A stretch of DNA of 64,000 nt from Sulfurovum sp. Its GTDB lineage: Bacteria; Campylobacterota; Campylobacteria; Campylobacterales; Sulfurovaceae. A program made the translations under genes and the position numbers. This document shows positions 53,540-62,949 of this stretch, in pieces (the first letter of the stretch is position 1; each line of letters starts with the position of its first letter). The notes under the pieces were generated by a model. The model made no database searches. It was given only the letters and a program-made list of their open reading frames with translations, and was not told the DNA's origin. Location: contig JALXCZ010000007.1 of NCBI GenBank assembly GCA_026990595.1, positions 1 to 64,000 of the forward strand, given 5' to 3'.

Positions 53540-55588
53540 CTAAACCGTAATCTCTTTAATATCTGCTATATTTTTAAATGTCTTATACACAGACCCAATC
53601 GTATGTAAACGGTTATTCTTCAACATTTCGTCTTCTGTATTGACCATCACATCATCAAAATATCCATCAAGCTCACGCTTGAGTCCAAAAAGAGCTTCGA
53701 GTTGTGTTTTGTAGTCCGGGTAGTCTTGGTTAATGACTTTTTCATAGGCATCGTAGAGGGTGACTTCTGCATCCTCCTTAAAGCATGTAGTATCTATGCT
53801 CAAGTCTGCATCCAGATCTACATCTTTAGAGATGTTGGCTACACGTTTGAAGGTAGAAAACTGCTCTTTAAAGGTATCTGAAGAGACAATATCATTCAGC
53901 GCAACTACTTTTTTAGCTATCTCGTTGATATCTCTCTCGCCGGATGCCAATACTGCAGCAATAACCGACGGGTTTGCATCAAGTGATTTGTAAATACGCT
54001 CTATCATAAAATCTGTCAATAATTTCGTATCAAAATCATTATAGGTATCTTTCAGCAGGACAATGACATCATCTATGTTAAATGCCAAGTCATACTCGGT
54101 GACAATACGCACAATACCGTTCACTGCACGACGCAATGCGAATGGGTCTTTGCTTCCTGTAGGTATCATCCCCACAGAAAAAAGTCCCATAAGTGTGTCA
54201 AGTTTTGCAGACATTGCCACAATAGAGGAGAAGATGGAACTTGGCAACTGCGCACCCTCACCTACAGGCATATACTGCTCTTTAATGGCAGTGTAAACCA
54301 ACTCATCTTCTCCCAGTGCTTTGGCATAGTAATAGCCCATCAGCCCTTGGAGTTCGGTAAACTCGTAGACCATCTCAGACATGAGGTCAGCTTTGGCAAG
54401 ATTGACTGCTCTGTCCATCAGTTTTTCTAGTTCTGCATTGTTTTTCCCAGTTTGTGCTTCTACTTTCTCCATATAGAGCCCTAGCAGACGTGTAGCAATG
54501 TTTTTCTCTCTTACTATCTTATCTGCCAATGTACCAAGACCATCGATGAACTGTACTTTTTCAAGCCCATCGGTACTGAGTCCATTTTTCAAGTCATTTT
54601 TGTAGAAAAAGAGTCCATCTGCTAGACGTGGCTTAAGTACACGTTCATTTCCTGCCACTACTTTAGAGTAGTCATCTGTGTACGCATTGGAAACCACTAC
54701 AAACTTGTTGGCTATCTTACCACCCTCAAATACAGGGAAATAACGCTGATGCTCTTTCATAGAGGTAATGATGACTTCAGGTGGAAGCTCTAAGAAAAGC
54801 TCATCAAATGTACCTACTAAAGCTTTAGGATTTTCAGTAATCGCCACGACTTCAGCAAGTAAAGCATTGTCACGTTCTATAACGATGTTATGCTCAGCCT
54901 CTAGCGCATCAAACTCTGCCAAGATAACTGCTTCACGTTCGCTAGGCTGAAGCATCACAGCACCCTCTTTGAGAATATCCTCATAGGCATCAATATTTGG
55001 TACTTCTACTGCATCATAACTTACCATACGGTGTACATAGGTTTTTGTATCTGACTGCACACCATAGAGTTCTACAGGTACAGAGCTTTCACCCATACGT
55101 ACCTGAAGCCATCGAATAGGACGGATAAACTCATCACTTCTGTCTCCCCATCGCATCATCTTTCCAAATGCCATAGAGCCGATCCATTTTTCTATCATCT
55201 CCTGAAGAAGAGAAGCTGTCTGGGCACCTTTTTCTTCTTTTTTGAAATACAGTACCTCTTTGCCATTTTTCTCACCACGTCCAAGTTCGTCAAAACTCAC
55301 ACCACATTTACGGGCAAACCCTTGGGCTGCTTTGGTAGGTTCACCATCTTTAAGTGCAGCCACCATTGGCGGACCGAAAAACTCAACTGTCGCGTCTGCT
55401 TGGCTTACAGGCATAGCAGAATGCTTAAGTACCAATCTTCTAGGGGTATAAATAAAGTCAAAGTCATTGGCTAAATTATATTCACCAAGTATCTTTGTCC
55501 ATGATTTTTCAATGTTAGCTACGATTTTAAGTAGTGGTATCGCGGGTAGTTCTTCTACACCTATTTCGATAAGTAGTGGTTGTGTCAT
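53540..55588 (-). CDS. glyS: glycyl-tRNA synthetase beta subunit
   Basis: Beta chain of the bacterial alpha2beta2 glycyl-tRNA synthetase; 682 aa. Starts PLLIEIGVEELPA, then YTPRRLVL and the SMKEHQRYFPVF segment. I start at the ATG at 55588 (AGGA eight bases upstream); a longer frame to 55636 is encoded by a palindromic repeat. glyQ is not in the window. Confidence 0.96.
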   Translation of the reverse strand: MTQPLLIEIGVEELPAIPLLKIVANIEKSWTKILGEYNLANDFDFIYTPRRLVLKHSAMPVSQADATVEFFGPPMVAALKDGEPTKAAQGFARKCGVSFDELGRGEKNGKEVLYFKKEEKGAQTASLLQEMIEKWIGSMAFGKMMRWGDRSDEFIRPIRWLQVRMGESSVPVELYGVQSDTKTYVHRMVSYDAVEVPNIDAYEDILKEGAVMLQPSEREAVILAEFDALEAEHNIVIERDNALLAEVVAITENPKALVGTFDELFLELPPEVIITSMKEHQRYFPVFEGGKIANKFVVVSNAYTDDYSKVVAGNERVLKPRLADGLFFYKNDLKNGLSTDGLEKVQFIDGLGTLADKIVREKNIATRLLGLYMEKVEAQTGKNNAELEKLMDRAVNLAKADLMSEMVYEFTELQGLMGYYYAKALGEDELVYTAIKEQYMPVGEGAQLPSSIFSSIVAMSAKLDTLMGLFSVGMIPTGSKDPFALRRAVNGIVRIVTEYDLAFNIDDVIVLLKDTYNDFDTKLLTDFMIERIYKSLDANPSVIAAVLASGERDINEIAKKVVALNDIVSSDTFKEQFSTFKRVANISKDVDLDADLSIDTTCFKEDAEVTLYDAYEKVINQDYPDYKTQLEALFGLKRELDGYFDDVMVNTEDEMLKNNRLHTIGSVYKTFKNIADIKEITV

Positions 55589-55616
55589 GTGGATGATCCT
55601 AATAAGTAACGTCACC

Positions 55617-55645
55617 CTCGTTCCTATGCAAAGCATGGGAACGAG
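55617..55645. repeat. single palindromic repeat, family A, upstream of glyS
   Basis: One palindrome CTCGTTCC...GGGAACGAG with the centre GCAAAGC, as in the arms at 3171-3278 and 52902-53011. It forms a hairpin about 30 bases before the glyS start. Confidence 0.65.
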
Positions 55646-55686
55646 AAAATTGACAATATTTTATCTAAAAGTTGGTAAATAGGGGG

Positions 55687-55881
55687 TTAGTCTTTTGTAG
55701 TGGTCTTATCTTCCTTCTTTTCAGACCTATCAAAAACATAGTCCTCTTCATACTCATCTACAAGGTCTTTACGTCTCTGCTCTTCATCAAACTTGGAAAG
55801 AAAGTTATTTCTAATGATTGTAAAGGTCATAAAAGAAAAGGCAATGGCTACAAAAATATAGAAGTAATCTCCAAATGACAT
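55687..55881 (-). CDS. small membrane protein
   Basis: 64 aa: one N-terminal helix (YFYIFVAIAFSFMTFTII) followed by a highly charged tail (FDEEQRRKDLVDEYEED). Adjacent to trmL with no gap, so translated from the same mRNA. Family unknown to me. Confidence 0.65.
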   Translation of the reverse strand: MSFGDYFYIFVAIAFSFMTFTIIRNNFLSKFDEEQRRKDLVDEYEEDYVFDRSEKKEDKTTTKD

Positions 55882-56376
55882 CTATTTATCCTCTAACGTA
55901 TTGGCTATGGTGATCTTCTCAAAGCCTTCATAATTCTGACGCAAGGCATCATAGACAACTACTCCTACACTCACTCCAAGATTCAAACTTCTCCCTTTAC
56001 CACCCATAGGGATGGTAATACACTGTTCAGGATGTGCAAGAAGCACTTTTTCATCTATACCTCTTGTTTCCGCACCAAATAGAATATGATCACCTTTTTT
56101 AAAAGGAGCATTGAAGTAAAGATTGTCTGTTTTGGTTGTACCCATATAAGAGTTTTTACCTATAGGATACTCTTTTAAATAATCATCAAAACTTTCCCAT
56201 ACTACCAGATTAAGGTATTTCCAGTAGTCCAGCCCTGCACGTTTGACAGCTTTGTCATCGATGTCAAAGCCTAGAGGTTTAATGAGATGGAGTGTTGCTC
56301 CTAGATTTACACATAGTCTACCTATGGTACCTGTATTTTGGGGGATTTGAGGTTCAACTAATACAATATTAAACAT
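55882..56376 (-). CDS. trmL: tRNA (cytidine(34)-2'-O)-methyltransferase TrmL
   Basis: 164 aa SPOUT-class enzyme for 2'-O-methylation of tRNA wobble nucleotide. VEPQIPQNTGTIGRLCVN, LFGAETRG and the knot segment GRSLNLGVSVGVVVYD are typical. AAGGA precedes the ATG. Confidence 0.93.
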   Translation of the reverse strand: MFNIVLVEPQIPQNTGTIGRLCVNLGATLHLIKPLGFDIDDKAVKRAGLDYWKYLNLVVWESFDDYLKEYPIGKNSYMGTTKTDNLYFNAPFKKGDHILFGAETRGIDEKVLLAHPEQCITIPMGGKGRSLNLGVSVGVVVYDALRQNYEGFEKITIANTLEDK

Positions 56377-56404
56377 GAAGTATCCTTATTTCTTTTCCAA
56401 TAAT

Positions 56405-56468
56405 CGCACGATAGTGCGCCTTGTCGTGGCGAACGCCCTTGAAAGCGGAGCGATTCGAGAGCCACGAC
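56405..56468. other. structured intergenic region between purU and trmL
   Basis: Two hairpins: CGCAC-GATA-GTGCG (56405-56418), and a long imperfect one closed by GTCGTGGC (56423-56430) and GCCACGAC (56461-56468). GC content is well above the surroundings. On the minus strand this would be in the leader of trmL. Could be a repeat, a terminator of purU, or a small RNA. The rest of 56377-56550 shows a T-tract hairpin near 56475-56500 and nothing else. Confidence 0.45.
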
Positions 56469-56550
56469 GATTTTTTGCTTCGTTTTTTCAAAAAAAATGA
56501 AGAGAGAAACAACGCCTCAATTCAAATACAAGGAAGTTAAAGAGAACCAA

Positions 56551-57387
56551 TTAAAATATTACAGTCTTATTGCCATTGACAAAAACTCTGTCATGCAGTA
56601 CTAATGCCAATGCACGGGAAAGTACTATCTTCTCTCCGTCTCGTCCGGCACGTTGCATATCTTTCCATGAAAGACGGTGGTTTACAGGGATGACATCCTG
56701 TGCTATAATCGGTCCTTCATCCAGATCATTGGTAACATAATGTGCTGTTGCACCAATGATCTTTACCCCTCGTTCATAAGCCTGTTTATAAGGATTGGCT
56801 CCTATGAATGCGGGGAGAAAGGAGTGGTGGATATTAATGATCTTTTGATCATAGACTTTTACAAATGTTGAGGTCAGGATACGCATATACTTGGCAAGAA
56901 CGATGTAATCAAAACTATACCGATCAATACACTCCATTACTTTTGCCTCATGCTTTTCTCTGCTCAACCCCTCAGCAGGAACATGGAAAAAGGGAATATC
57001 AAAACGTTCAACCAGTTCTCTTAATGTATTATGATTACCGATCACACACTCTATCTTGGCACCCAATTCACCATCTGCATGACGGATCAGAATATCTCCT
57101 AAAGCATGAGACTCTTTCGTGACCATAAGTACAATCTTTTTATCTTTGGGCTCGATAACCCTTATATGTGCCTCTTTTGGTGTAATAGCATGAAGTTCTG
57201 CAAGCAACTCTTCTATATCAAATATTCCTGAGACTATGGTACGCATAAAGAAACGTTTATGCTCTTTATCTACAAATTCACGGTTATTATCTATATTCAG
57301 CCCTCTGTCATAAAAAACTTTGGAGATATTATAGACCAACCCTTTTGCATCTTTACAGTCTATTAAAACTCTCGCTCTTTTTTCCAT
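56551..57387 (-). CDS. purU: formyltetrahydrofolate deformylase PurU
   Basis: 278 aa. N-terminal ACT domain (about 1-85), then a formyl-transferase-fold domain with the catalytic NIHHSFLPAFIGANPY and TAHYVTNDLDEGPII segments. Releases formate from 10-formyl-THF. GAGGGA precedes the ATG. Confidence 0.95.
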   Translation of the reverse strand: MEKRARVLIDCKDAKGLVYNISKVFYDRGLNIDNNREFVDKEHKRFFMRTIVSGIFDIEELLAELHAITPKEAHIRVIEPKDKKIVLMVTKESHALGDILIRHADGELGAKIECVIGNHNTLRELVERFDIPFFHVPAEGLSREKHEAKVMECIDRYSFDYIVLAKYMRILTSTFVKVYDQKIINIHHSFLPAFIGANPYKQAYERGVKIIGATAHYVTNDLDEGPIIAQDVIPVNHRLSWKDMQRAGRDGEKIVLSRALALVLHDRVFVNGNKTVIF

Positions 57388-57424
57388 TTTTCCCTCTTTC
57401 CCTGCTTTTAAAAAATTATCAAAA

Positions 57425-58579
57425 TTATAGCACTTTTTCTTTCAACTCTTTTATTTTCTGTTCCGTTCTTCTTTCAAGCTCTTCTCCTAAAGCCTTACCG
57501 CTAAACCCTTCTTCCAGCAATTCAGTGGGTGTCACACCTCTGTCAAACACGCTATCCCATACATTTAGACTTTTTGCAATACGTATAACTTCAGGATGCC
57601 AGTTACCTGCATATTCCATGATCGGCTCTTTTAAGGACTGACGGGCGACAAAAGTACACGTTACTTTTACAGGCAATGCAACATCAGTTACTTTTTTATA
57701 GTAACTGTTGGGAGCACCTATACTTTCAAGTATCTTATAAATATCTGTTTTAAAATAATTTCTGGAGATAAAAAGAAAATAGTAAGGTCTCAGTTTTTCC
57801 ATAAAGCACTTTTGACTCTTTTGTAAAACCCTTCCTAACTGTATAAAGTTTCCTTTACTGACCTCTTCGCCAAAGAGATGATTCGCAATTCCCAAAGCAA
57901 AAAGGTAATAAAGTCCGTAATGCAGATAGGAAGCTCTGAACATCTTTTCAAACTCTCTGAAGATACGTTCTTTAGGTAGATCATCAAGCCTAATATTCTG
58001 ACAAAGTCGGCAACTTTCACTCTCTACTTTAAATCCGAGTCGTGCAGCAAACTGCATAGCTCGAAGCACACGAAGAGAATCTTCTGTAAAAGAGCTTTTG
58101 TCAACCACTCTAAGTATTCTGTTCTCCAGATCATCCAAGCCTTGCCAGAAATCCAATATCTCTTCATTCTGAATATCATACATCAAGGCATTGACTGTAA
58201 AATCACGTCTTTTTGAAGCCTCTTTTTCCTTTTTTGCCAAAGTAACTTCAAAGCCTTTATGCCCAGTTCCCACTTTCGTTTCTAAACGCGGAAGGGAAAA
58301 ATCTATTTCTTTGTATTTGTAGACAAAAAAACTTTTTCCTACCCCTTGCCCACCCAAATAATGCATCGCACTTTCAAAATCTTCTACAGAGATACCAAAA
58401 CACTCTATGTCATAATCATTGCACTCCTGTCCCAGTAAATGGTCACGCACCGCACCACCTACCACATAACATTTTGCACCATACTGTTCCCAAAGATAAT
58501 CTGTTACTCTCTTAATATTTTGCAGTTGCTGTGAATTTGTTTGAGAAAAAAAATTTGGAGAAGTTTTTATTGTGGGCAT
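57425..58579 (-). CDS. cca: CCA tRNA nucleotidyltransferase / poly(A) polymerase family
   Basis: 384 aa class II nucleotidyltransferase. YVVGGAVRDHLLG and the metal-binding DYDIEC, then KRRDFTVNALMYD and the helical neck RVLRAMQFAARLGF, are diagnostic. Adds or repairs the tRNA 3' CCA end. Whether it does CCA or only part (C or A) addition is not visible. Confidence 0.9.
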   Translation of the reverse strand: MPTIKTSPNFFSQTNSQQLQNIKRVTDYLWEQYGAKCYVVGGAVRDHLLGQECNDYDIECFGISVEDFESAMHYLGGQGVGKSFFVYKYKEIDFSLPRLETKVGTGHKGFEVTLAKKEKEASKRRDFTVNALMYDIQNEEILDFWQGLDDLENRILRVVDKSSFTEDSLRVLRAMQFAARLGFKVESESCRLCQNIRLDDLPKERIFREFEKMFRASYLHYGLYYLFALGIANHLFGEEVSKGNFIQLGRVLQKSQKCFMEKLRPYYFLFISRNYFKTDIYKILESIGAPNSYYKKVTDVALPVKVTCTFVARQSLKEPIMEYAGNWHPEVIRIAKSLNVWDSVFDRGVTPTELLEEGFSGKALGEELERRTEQKIKELKEKVL

Positions 58580-58632
58580 TCTATCCCTTTTATTATAATG
58601 AGGGTGGAAAGAAACATACCCCCCCTTATTGA

Positions 58633-59700
58633 CTATCTGCTTGCATAATCCGCAATGATATCACCCATCATGGAACAGGTCACGATCTCCTGGGCATCAT
58701 AATCCCCTATATCACCGGTTCGGTATCCCTCGCTCAAAGCTTTTTTGATCGCCTCATCAATTTTCTCTGCTGCCTCTTGCTCATTAAGTGCATAACGCAA
58801 CATCATACTGGCACTCGAAATGGTTGCCAAAGGATTGGCGATCCCCTGTCCTGCAATATCCGGTGCTGAACCGTGGATCGGTTCAAACAACCCGACACCC
58901 TTACCGGTACTCGCACTTGGCAAAAGCCCAATAGAACCGCTTAGCATGCTTGCCGCATCAGAGAGAATATCCCCAAAGATATTTCCGGTCAAGATCACAT
59001 CAAACTGTTTAGGATCACGGATCAGCTGCATCGCTGCATTATCTACATACATATGTGAAAGCTCTACTTCAGGGTAGTCTTTCGCAACTTCTTCCACGAT
59101 CTCTCTCCAAAACTGACTGACTTCAAGTACATTGGCTTTATCGACAGAACAGACACGTTTTTCACGTTTCATAGCAATATCAAATGCCACTATCGCAATA
59201 CGTTTCACTTCTTCTCTTGTATAGATCATTGTATTGAATGCTTTATCTTCATGCAACTCTCTTGGCTGACCAAAGTAAATGCCACCGGTAAGTTCACGTA
59301 CCACCATAATATCTACACCCTGAATGACTGCAGGTTTCAGACTTGAAGCATTGACCAACTCATCATAGACCATTGCCGGTCTGAGGTTGGCAAAAGTTCC
59401 CATCTCTTTACGGAGTCCAAGAAGTCCGGTTTCTGGTCGTAAATGTCTCTCCAAATTATCCCACTTTGGACCACCAATCGAACCAAAAAGCACTGCATTA
59501 CACTTTTTCACACCCTGAATTGTCTCTTCAGGAAGCGGTACACCCGTTTCATCAATTGCCGCACCACCCAAAAGCATCTCTTCATATTTAAGGTTAAACC
59601 CTTGTGCTACAGAAACTGCGTCAAGTACTTTGATGGCTTCATCAATGATTTCAGGACCAATACCGTCACCTTTAATGACACCTATTCTATAATTTTTCAT
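58633..59700 (-). CDS. leuB: 3-isopropylmalate dehydrogenase
   Basis: 355 aa NAD-dependent decarboxylating dehydrogenase of leucine synthesis. [39 protein letters not shown] and [16 protein letters not shown] are the family signature. Three bases after leuD on the minus strand; leuA and leuC are not nearby. Confidence 0.97.
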   Translation of the reverse strand: MKNYRIGVIKGDGIGPEIIDEAIKVLDAVSVAQGFNLKYEEMLLGGAAIDETGVPLPEETIQGVKKCNAVLFGSIGGPKWDNLERHLRPETGLLGLRKEMGTFANLRPAMVYDELVNASSLKPAVIQGVDIMVVRELTGGIYFGQPRELHEDKAFNTMIYTREEVKRIAIVAFDIAMKREKRVCSVDKANVLEVSQFWREIVEEVAKDYPEVELSHMYVDNAAMQLIRDPKQFDVILTGNIFGDILSDAASMLSGSIGLLPSASTGKGVGLFEPIHGSAPDIAGQGIANPLATISSASMMLRYALNEQEAAEKIDEAIKKALSEGYRTGDIGDYDAQEIVTCSMMGDIIADYASR

Positions 59701-59703
59701 ACG

Positions 59704-60195
59704 TTACGCCTTTTGACTTATTTCTTTTTTGGCAAATTCTATCAATCCGCCTGCATCGACCAATTCCTGCATAAATTCCGGGATCGGTGTAAATTTGTAG
59801 GTTTTAGCCTGAGTGACATTGATCACTTCACCGGCATCCATATCGACTCTTACAGTATCACCTTCGTTGATCTCTGCTGCTTCTGCAAGTTCAAAAATAG
59901 GCAATCCCATGTTAAAGGAATTTCTGTAAAAAATACGTGCAAATGTAGGAGCAATAATCGCATTGATACCTGCTGCTTTAAGTGCAATGGGTGCATGCTC
60001 ACGACTTGAACCGCAACCAAAATTCTCACCTGCTACGATGATGTCACCTTCACTCATTTTAGAAGCAAATTCAGGGTCTGCATCTTCCATAACATGTTTC
60101 GCCAATTGGCTTGGTTCACTTGTATTAAGATATCTTGCTGCGATAATAAGATCTGTATCGATATTATCACCAAATTTCCAAACTTTACCTTGCAA
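59704..60195 (-). CDS. leuD: 3-isopropylmalate dehydratase small subunit
   Basis: 163 aa swivel subunit of isopropylmalate isomerase. VWKFGDNIDTDLIIAARYLN and FGCGSSREHAP are typical. I place the start at the TTG at 60195, six bases after AAGGA; a TTG at 60201 would directly abut that site. Followed by leuB. Its catalytic partner leuC must be elsewhere. Confidence 0.95.
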   Translation of the reverse strand: MQGKVWKFGDNIDTDLIIAARYLNTSEPSQLAKHVMEDADPEFASKMSEGDIIVAGENFGCGSSREHAPIALKAAGINAIIAPTFARIFYRNSFNMGLPIFELAEAAEINEGDTVRVDMDAGEVINVTQAKTYKFTPIPEFMQELVDAGGLIEFAKKEISQKA

Positions 60196-60239
60196 AGTCA
60201 ATCCTTATATAAGAGGTTATCCTCTTTAAAATTTTCGCG

Positions 60240-60245
60240 ATTATA
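60240..60245 (-). promoter_or_regulatory. candidate -10 box of leuDB
   Basis: TATAAT on the minus strand in CTATAATCGCG, 45 bases before the leuD start. Divergent from the rpoD promoter. Confidence 0.5.
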
Positions 60246-60298
60246 GCTAAAAAAACAGAATTTGCCAAATTTTGTACCATTTTCTAATAGAATTTCGG

Positions 60299-60304
60299 TA
60301 TAAT
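60299..60304 (+). promoter_or_regulatory. candidate -10 box of rpoD
   Basis: TATAAT in TTCGGTATAATCC, 53 bases before the rpoD start. Confidence 0.5.
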
Positions 60305-60356
60305 CCACCTTAATAACAACTTAGAGATATTTCATCTCAAAACTCAAGGATTTATA

Positions 60357-62195
60357 TTGGCAGCAAAAGATAGTATGAAAAATATAGAAGCACTCTTAAA
60401 GTCTAAGAAAAAAGGGGATGTCGTTACTCTTGAGAATATCGCAAAAGAGTTTGGCAAACAGCCTACTGCTGCCCAGGCGAAGAAAATACATAAACTGGCA
60501 ACTGATGCCAAAGTAGAGATCATCTCAGCCTCTGAATATGCAAAATATCTTACAGAGAAAGAAGCAAAGAAACGTGCAGATGCAAGAAAAAAACTTGCTG
60601 AGGGTGAGGGAGAAGATGAATTTGATCTTCATAAAGAAAAAGAGCTTCTGGAGTGGAGCCGTTCTGACTCTCCCGTAAGGATGTACCTGCGTGAAATGGG
60701 GAAAATACCGCTTCTTACAAAAGAGGAGGAGGTTGACCTCTCCATGCGTATTGAAGAGGGAGAAGATATCATCATCGATGCGATCTGTTCTGTTCCTTAC
60801 CTTATAGGATATATCTTAAACTATAAAGAACCTCTGCTTAACCGTGAAAGACGTGTAAAAGAGCTTTTTAAAAGCTTTGAAGATGACAAGGGTGATACAG
60901 AGGACGAGGCAGAGGGAGATGGTGCAGACACTGCCCCCAAAGATGATAAACGTGTCAAGCAGGTTATAGAGAGTTTTAAGAGACTTGAAAAAGCAAAAAA
61001 AGAGTGGATGAGATCACGTGATGAACTTGATACGTTCATGGCTACGGAAACTGACCCTGTAAAAATTCTTCATGAGCGTCTCAAGATCGCATTTAAAAAA
61101 GGTCAGCTTAAAGCCGCTCTTCTTGACCTTGGACCAACCTCAAAACTTATTAATGAACTGGTAAAAGCCATGGAGACCGCACTGACTTCTGATGACAGTT
61201 TTGACAAGGAATTAAAAAGACTTGAATACAAACTCCCTCTCTTTAATGATACATTAAGAGAGAATCATCAAAAGATCCTCAGCAATATCATCAATATGGA
61301 TAAAGATGATATCATCGATGCAGTACCTGAAACAACCATGGTCAGTACGTATGTGGAGATCAAAAAACTTTTTGAAACAAGAGAAGCATCTAAAGGCGGA
61401 TTTGATCTCAGCGAAGAGAAACTCCAAGATATTCTTGGGCAGATACGCCAGGGGAAAGCCAAGTCAGAAGTAGCCAAAACACGTATGGCAAAGTCTAACC
61501 TTAGATTGGTTGTATCTATTGCAAAAAGATATACAAACCGTGGACTTCCATTCCTTGACCTTATCCAAGAGGGTAACATCGGACTTATGAAAGCGGTTGA
61601 CAAGTTTGAATATGAAAAAGGGTACAAGTTCTCTACCTACGCAACATGGTGGATCCGTCAGGCCATTTCTCGTGCCATTGCCGATCAGGCAAGAACTATT
61701 CGTATCCCTATCCACATGATCGAAACGATTAACCGTATCAACAAGATCATCAGAAAACACCTTCAAGAGACAGGAAAAGAGCCAGATCTAGACACTATTG
61801 CCCAAGAAGTTGGTCTTTCAGTTGATAAAGTTAAGAACGTTATCAAAATCACTAAAGAGCCTGTATCGTTAGAGACACCCGTAGGTGATGAAGATGATGG
61901 TAGATTTGGTGACTTCATCGAAGACAAAACTACACTCAGCCCGACAGATGTTGTACTTAAAGATGACCTCAACAACCAAATTGATGATGTTCTAGACCAG
62001 TTGAACGAAAGAGAAAAAGCCGTTATCCGTATGCGTTTTGGTCTGCTTGAAGACGAGAGTGACAGAACACTGGAAGAGATTGGTAAAGAACTCTCTGTAA
62101 CACGTGAAAGAGTAAGACAGATAGAATCATCTGCTATCAAAAAACTTAAACACCCTAAGGTTGGGCGTAAGCTTAAGAACTATATTGAGGAATAG
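60357..62195 (+). CDS. rpoD: primary sigma factor RpoD (sigma-70)
   Basis: 612 aa housekeeping sigma factor. Region 1.2 begins at about 100 ([11 protein letters not shown]), followed by a non-conserved acidic insertion, region 2 ([29 protein letters not shown]), region 3 and region 4 with the HTH ([20 protein letters not shown]). It starts with TTG at 60357, six bases after AAGGA. Followed at once by a TTG-started gene. Confidence 0.97.
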   Translation: MAAKDSMKNIEALLKSKKKGDVVTLENIAKEFGKQPTAAQAKKIHKLATDAKVEIISASEYAKYLTEKEAKKRADARKKLAEGEGEDEFDLHKEKELLEWSRSDSPVRMYLREMGKIPLLTKEEEVDLSMRIEEGEDIIIDAICSVPYLIGYILNYKEPLLNRERRVKELFKSFEDDKGDTEDEAEGDGADTAPKDDKRVKQVIESFKRLEKAKKEWMRSRDELDTFMATETDPVKILHERLKIAFKKGQLKAALLDLGPTSKLINELVKAMETALTSDDSFDKELKRLEYKLPLFNDTLRENHQKILSNIINMDKDDIIDAVPETTMVSTYVEIKKLFETREASKGGFDLSEEKLQDILGQIRQGKAKSEVAKTRMAKSNLRLVVSIAKRYTNRGLPFLDLIQEGNIGLMKAVDKFEYEKGYKFSTYATWWIRQAISRAIADQARTIRIPIHMIETINRINKIIRKHLQETGKEPDLDTIAQEVGLSVDKVKNVIKITKEPVSLETPVGDEDDGRFGDFIEDKTTLSPTDVVLKDDLNNQIDDVLDQLNEREKAVIRMRFGLLEDESDRTLEEIGKELSVTRERVRQIESSAIKKLKHPKVGRKLKNYIEE

Positions 62196-62198
62196 ACT

Positions 62199-62948
62199 TT
62201 GTCTTCTCCTCACTTCTTTACCCTCATCATAGGCACTGAGATCCTCAACCGACGAAGAACTGATGCACATTTTGACTTCGTAACTAAAGCTCTTGCAGCT
62301 AAAGGGTATAAACTTACAGGGTCTTTCATTATTGAAGATGACCCTGCTCTCATCATTCAGACTATTAAATTTATAGCATCTCAGCCCAACCCTGTACTTT
62401 TTTCTTTTGGTGGCATAGGTTCTACACCTGATGACCATACACGTAAATGTGCGGCTATCGCTCTACGTAGTGGTGATTTTGTGGTGCATAAAGAAGCCAA
62501 ACGTATCATAGAGGAAAAGCTGGGAGAGGCTGCCTTCCCTCACCCTATTAAGATGGCAGAGCTGCCACGTGGAGCAAAGCTTCTTGATAACCCAGTCAAT
62601 AAGATGCCGGCATTCTCTTTGGATGAGAGATTTTTCTTCATGCCAGGCTTTCCTGAAATGAGCCACCCCATGGTAGAAGAGATACTTGAAAAACTTATAC
62701 CTGAGAAAAAAATATACTATCGTCATACACTTACTGCTCTATGTAAAGAAAATGAACTTATAGAAGTGATGGAACAGATGCCAAGGGATGTAGAATTCTC
62801 TTCTCTTCCAAAATTGTATGATGATGGATGGCGCGTAAGCATCTCTGTCGCATCCCATGATAAAGCGTTGGCAGATGAAGCATTCCAAATGTATATTGAT
62901 ACATTAAAAATAAAAAACATCTACTACTCTTTACAAGACCAAGCATAA
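62199..62948 (+). CDS. molybdopterin-binding-domain protein (CinA N-terminal-like)
   Basis: 249 aa with the MoCF/MogA-like fold seen in CinA: IIGTEILNRRRTDAHFDFV, FSFGGIGSTPDDHTRK and a PGFPEMSHPM segment. The CinA amidase domain is absent. TTG start with GAGGA seven bases upstream, three bases after rpoD stop. Reaction unknown. Confidence 0.85.
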   Translation: MSSPHFFTLIIGTEILNRRRTDAHFDFVTKALAAKGYKLTGSFIIEDDPALIIQTIKFIASQPNPVLFSFGGIGSTPDDHTRKCAAIALRSGDFVVHKEAKRIIEEKLGEAAFPHPIKMAELPRGAKLLDNPVNKMPAFSLDERFFFMPGFPEMSHPMVEEILEKLIPEKKIYYRHTLTALCKENELIEVMEQMPRDVEFSSLPKLYDDGWRVSISVASHDKALADEAFQMYIDTLKIKNIYYSLQDQA

Positions 62949-62949
62949 T

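Noticed and set aside
55589-55636. Longer N-terminus for GlyS
   Set aside because: The extra 16 residues are encoded by the palindromic repeat; AGGA and the family N-terminus support the start at 55588.
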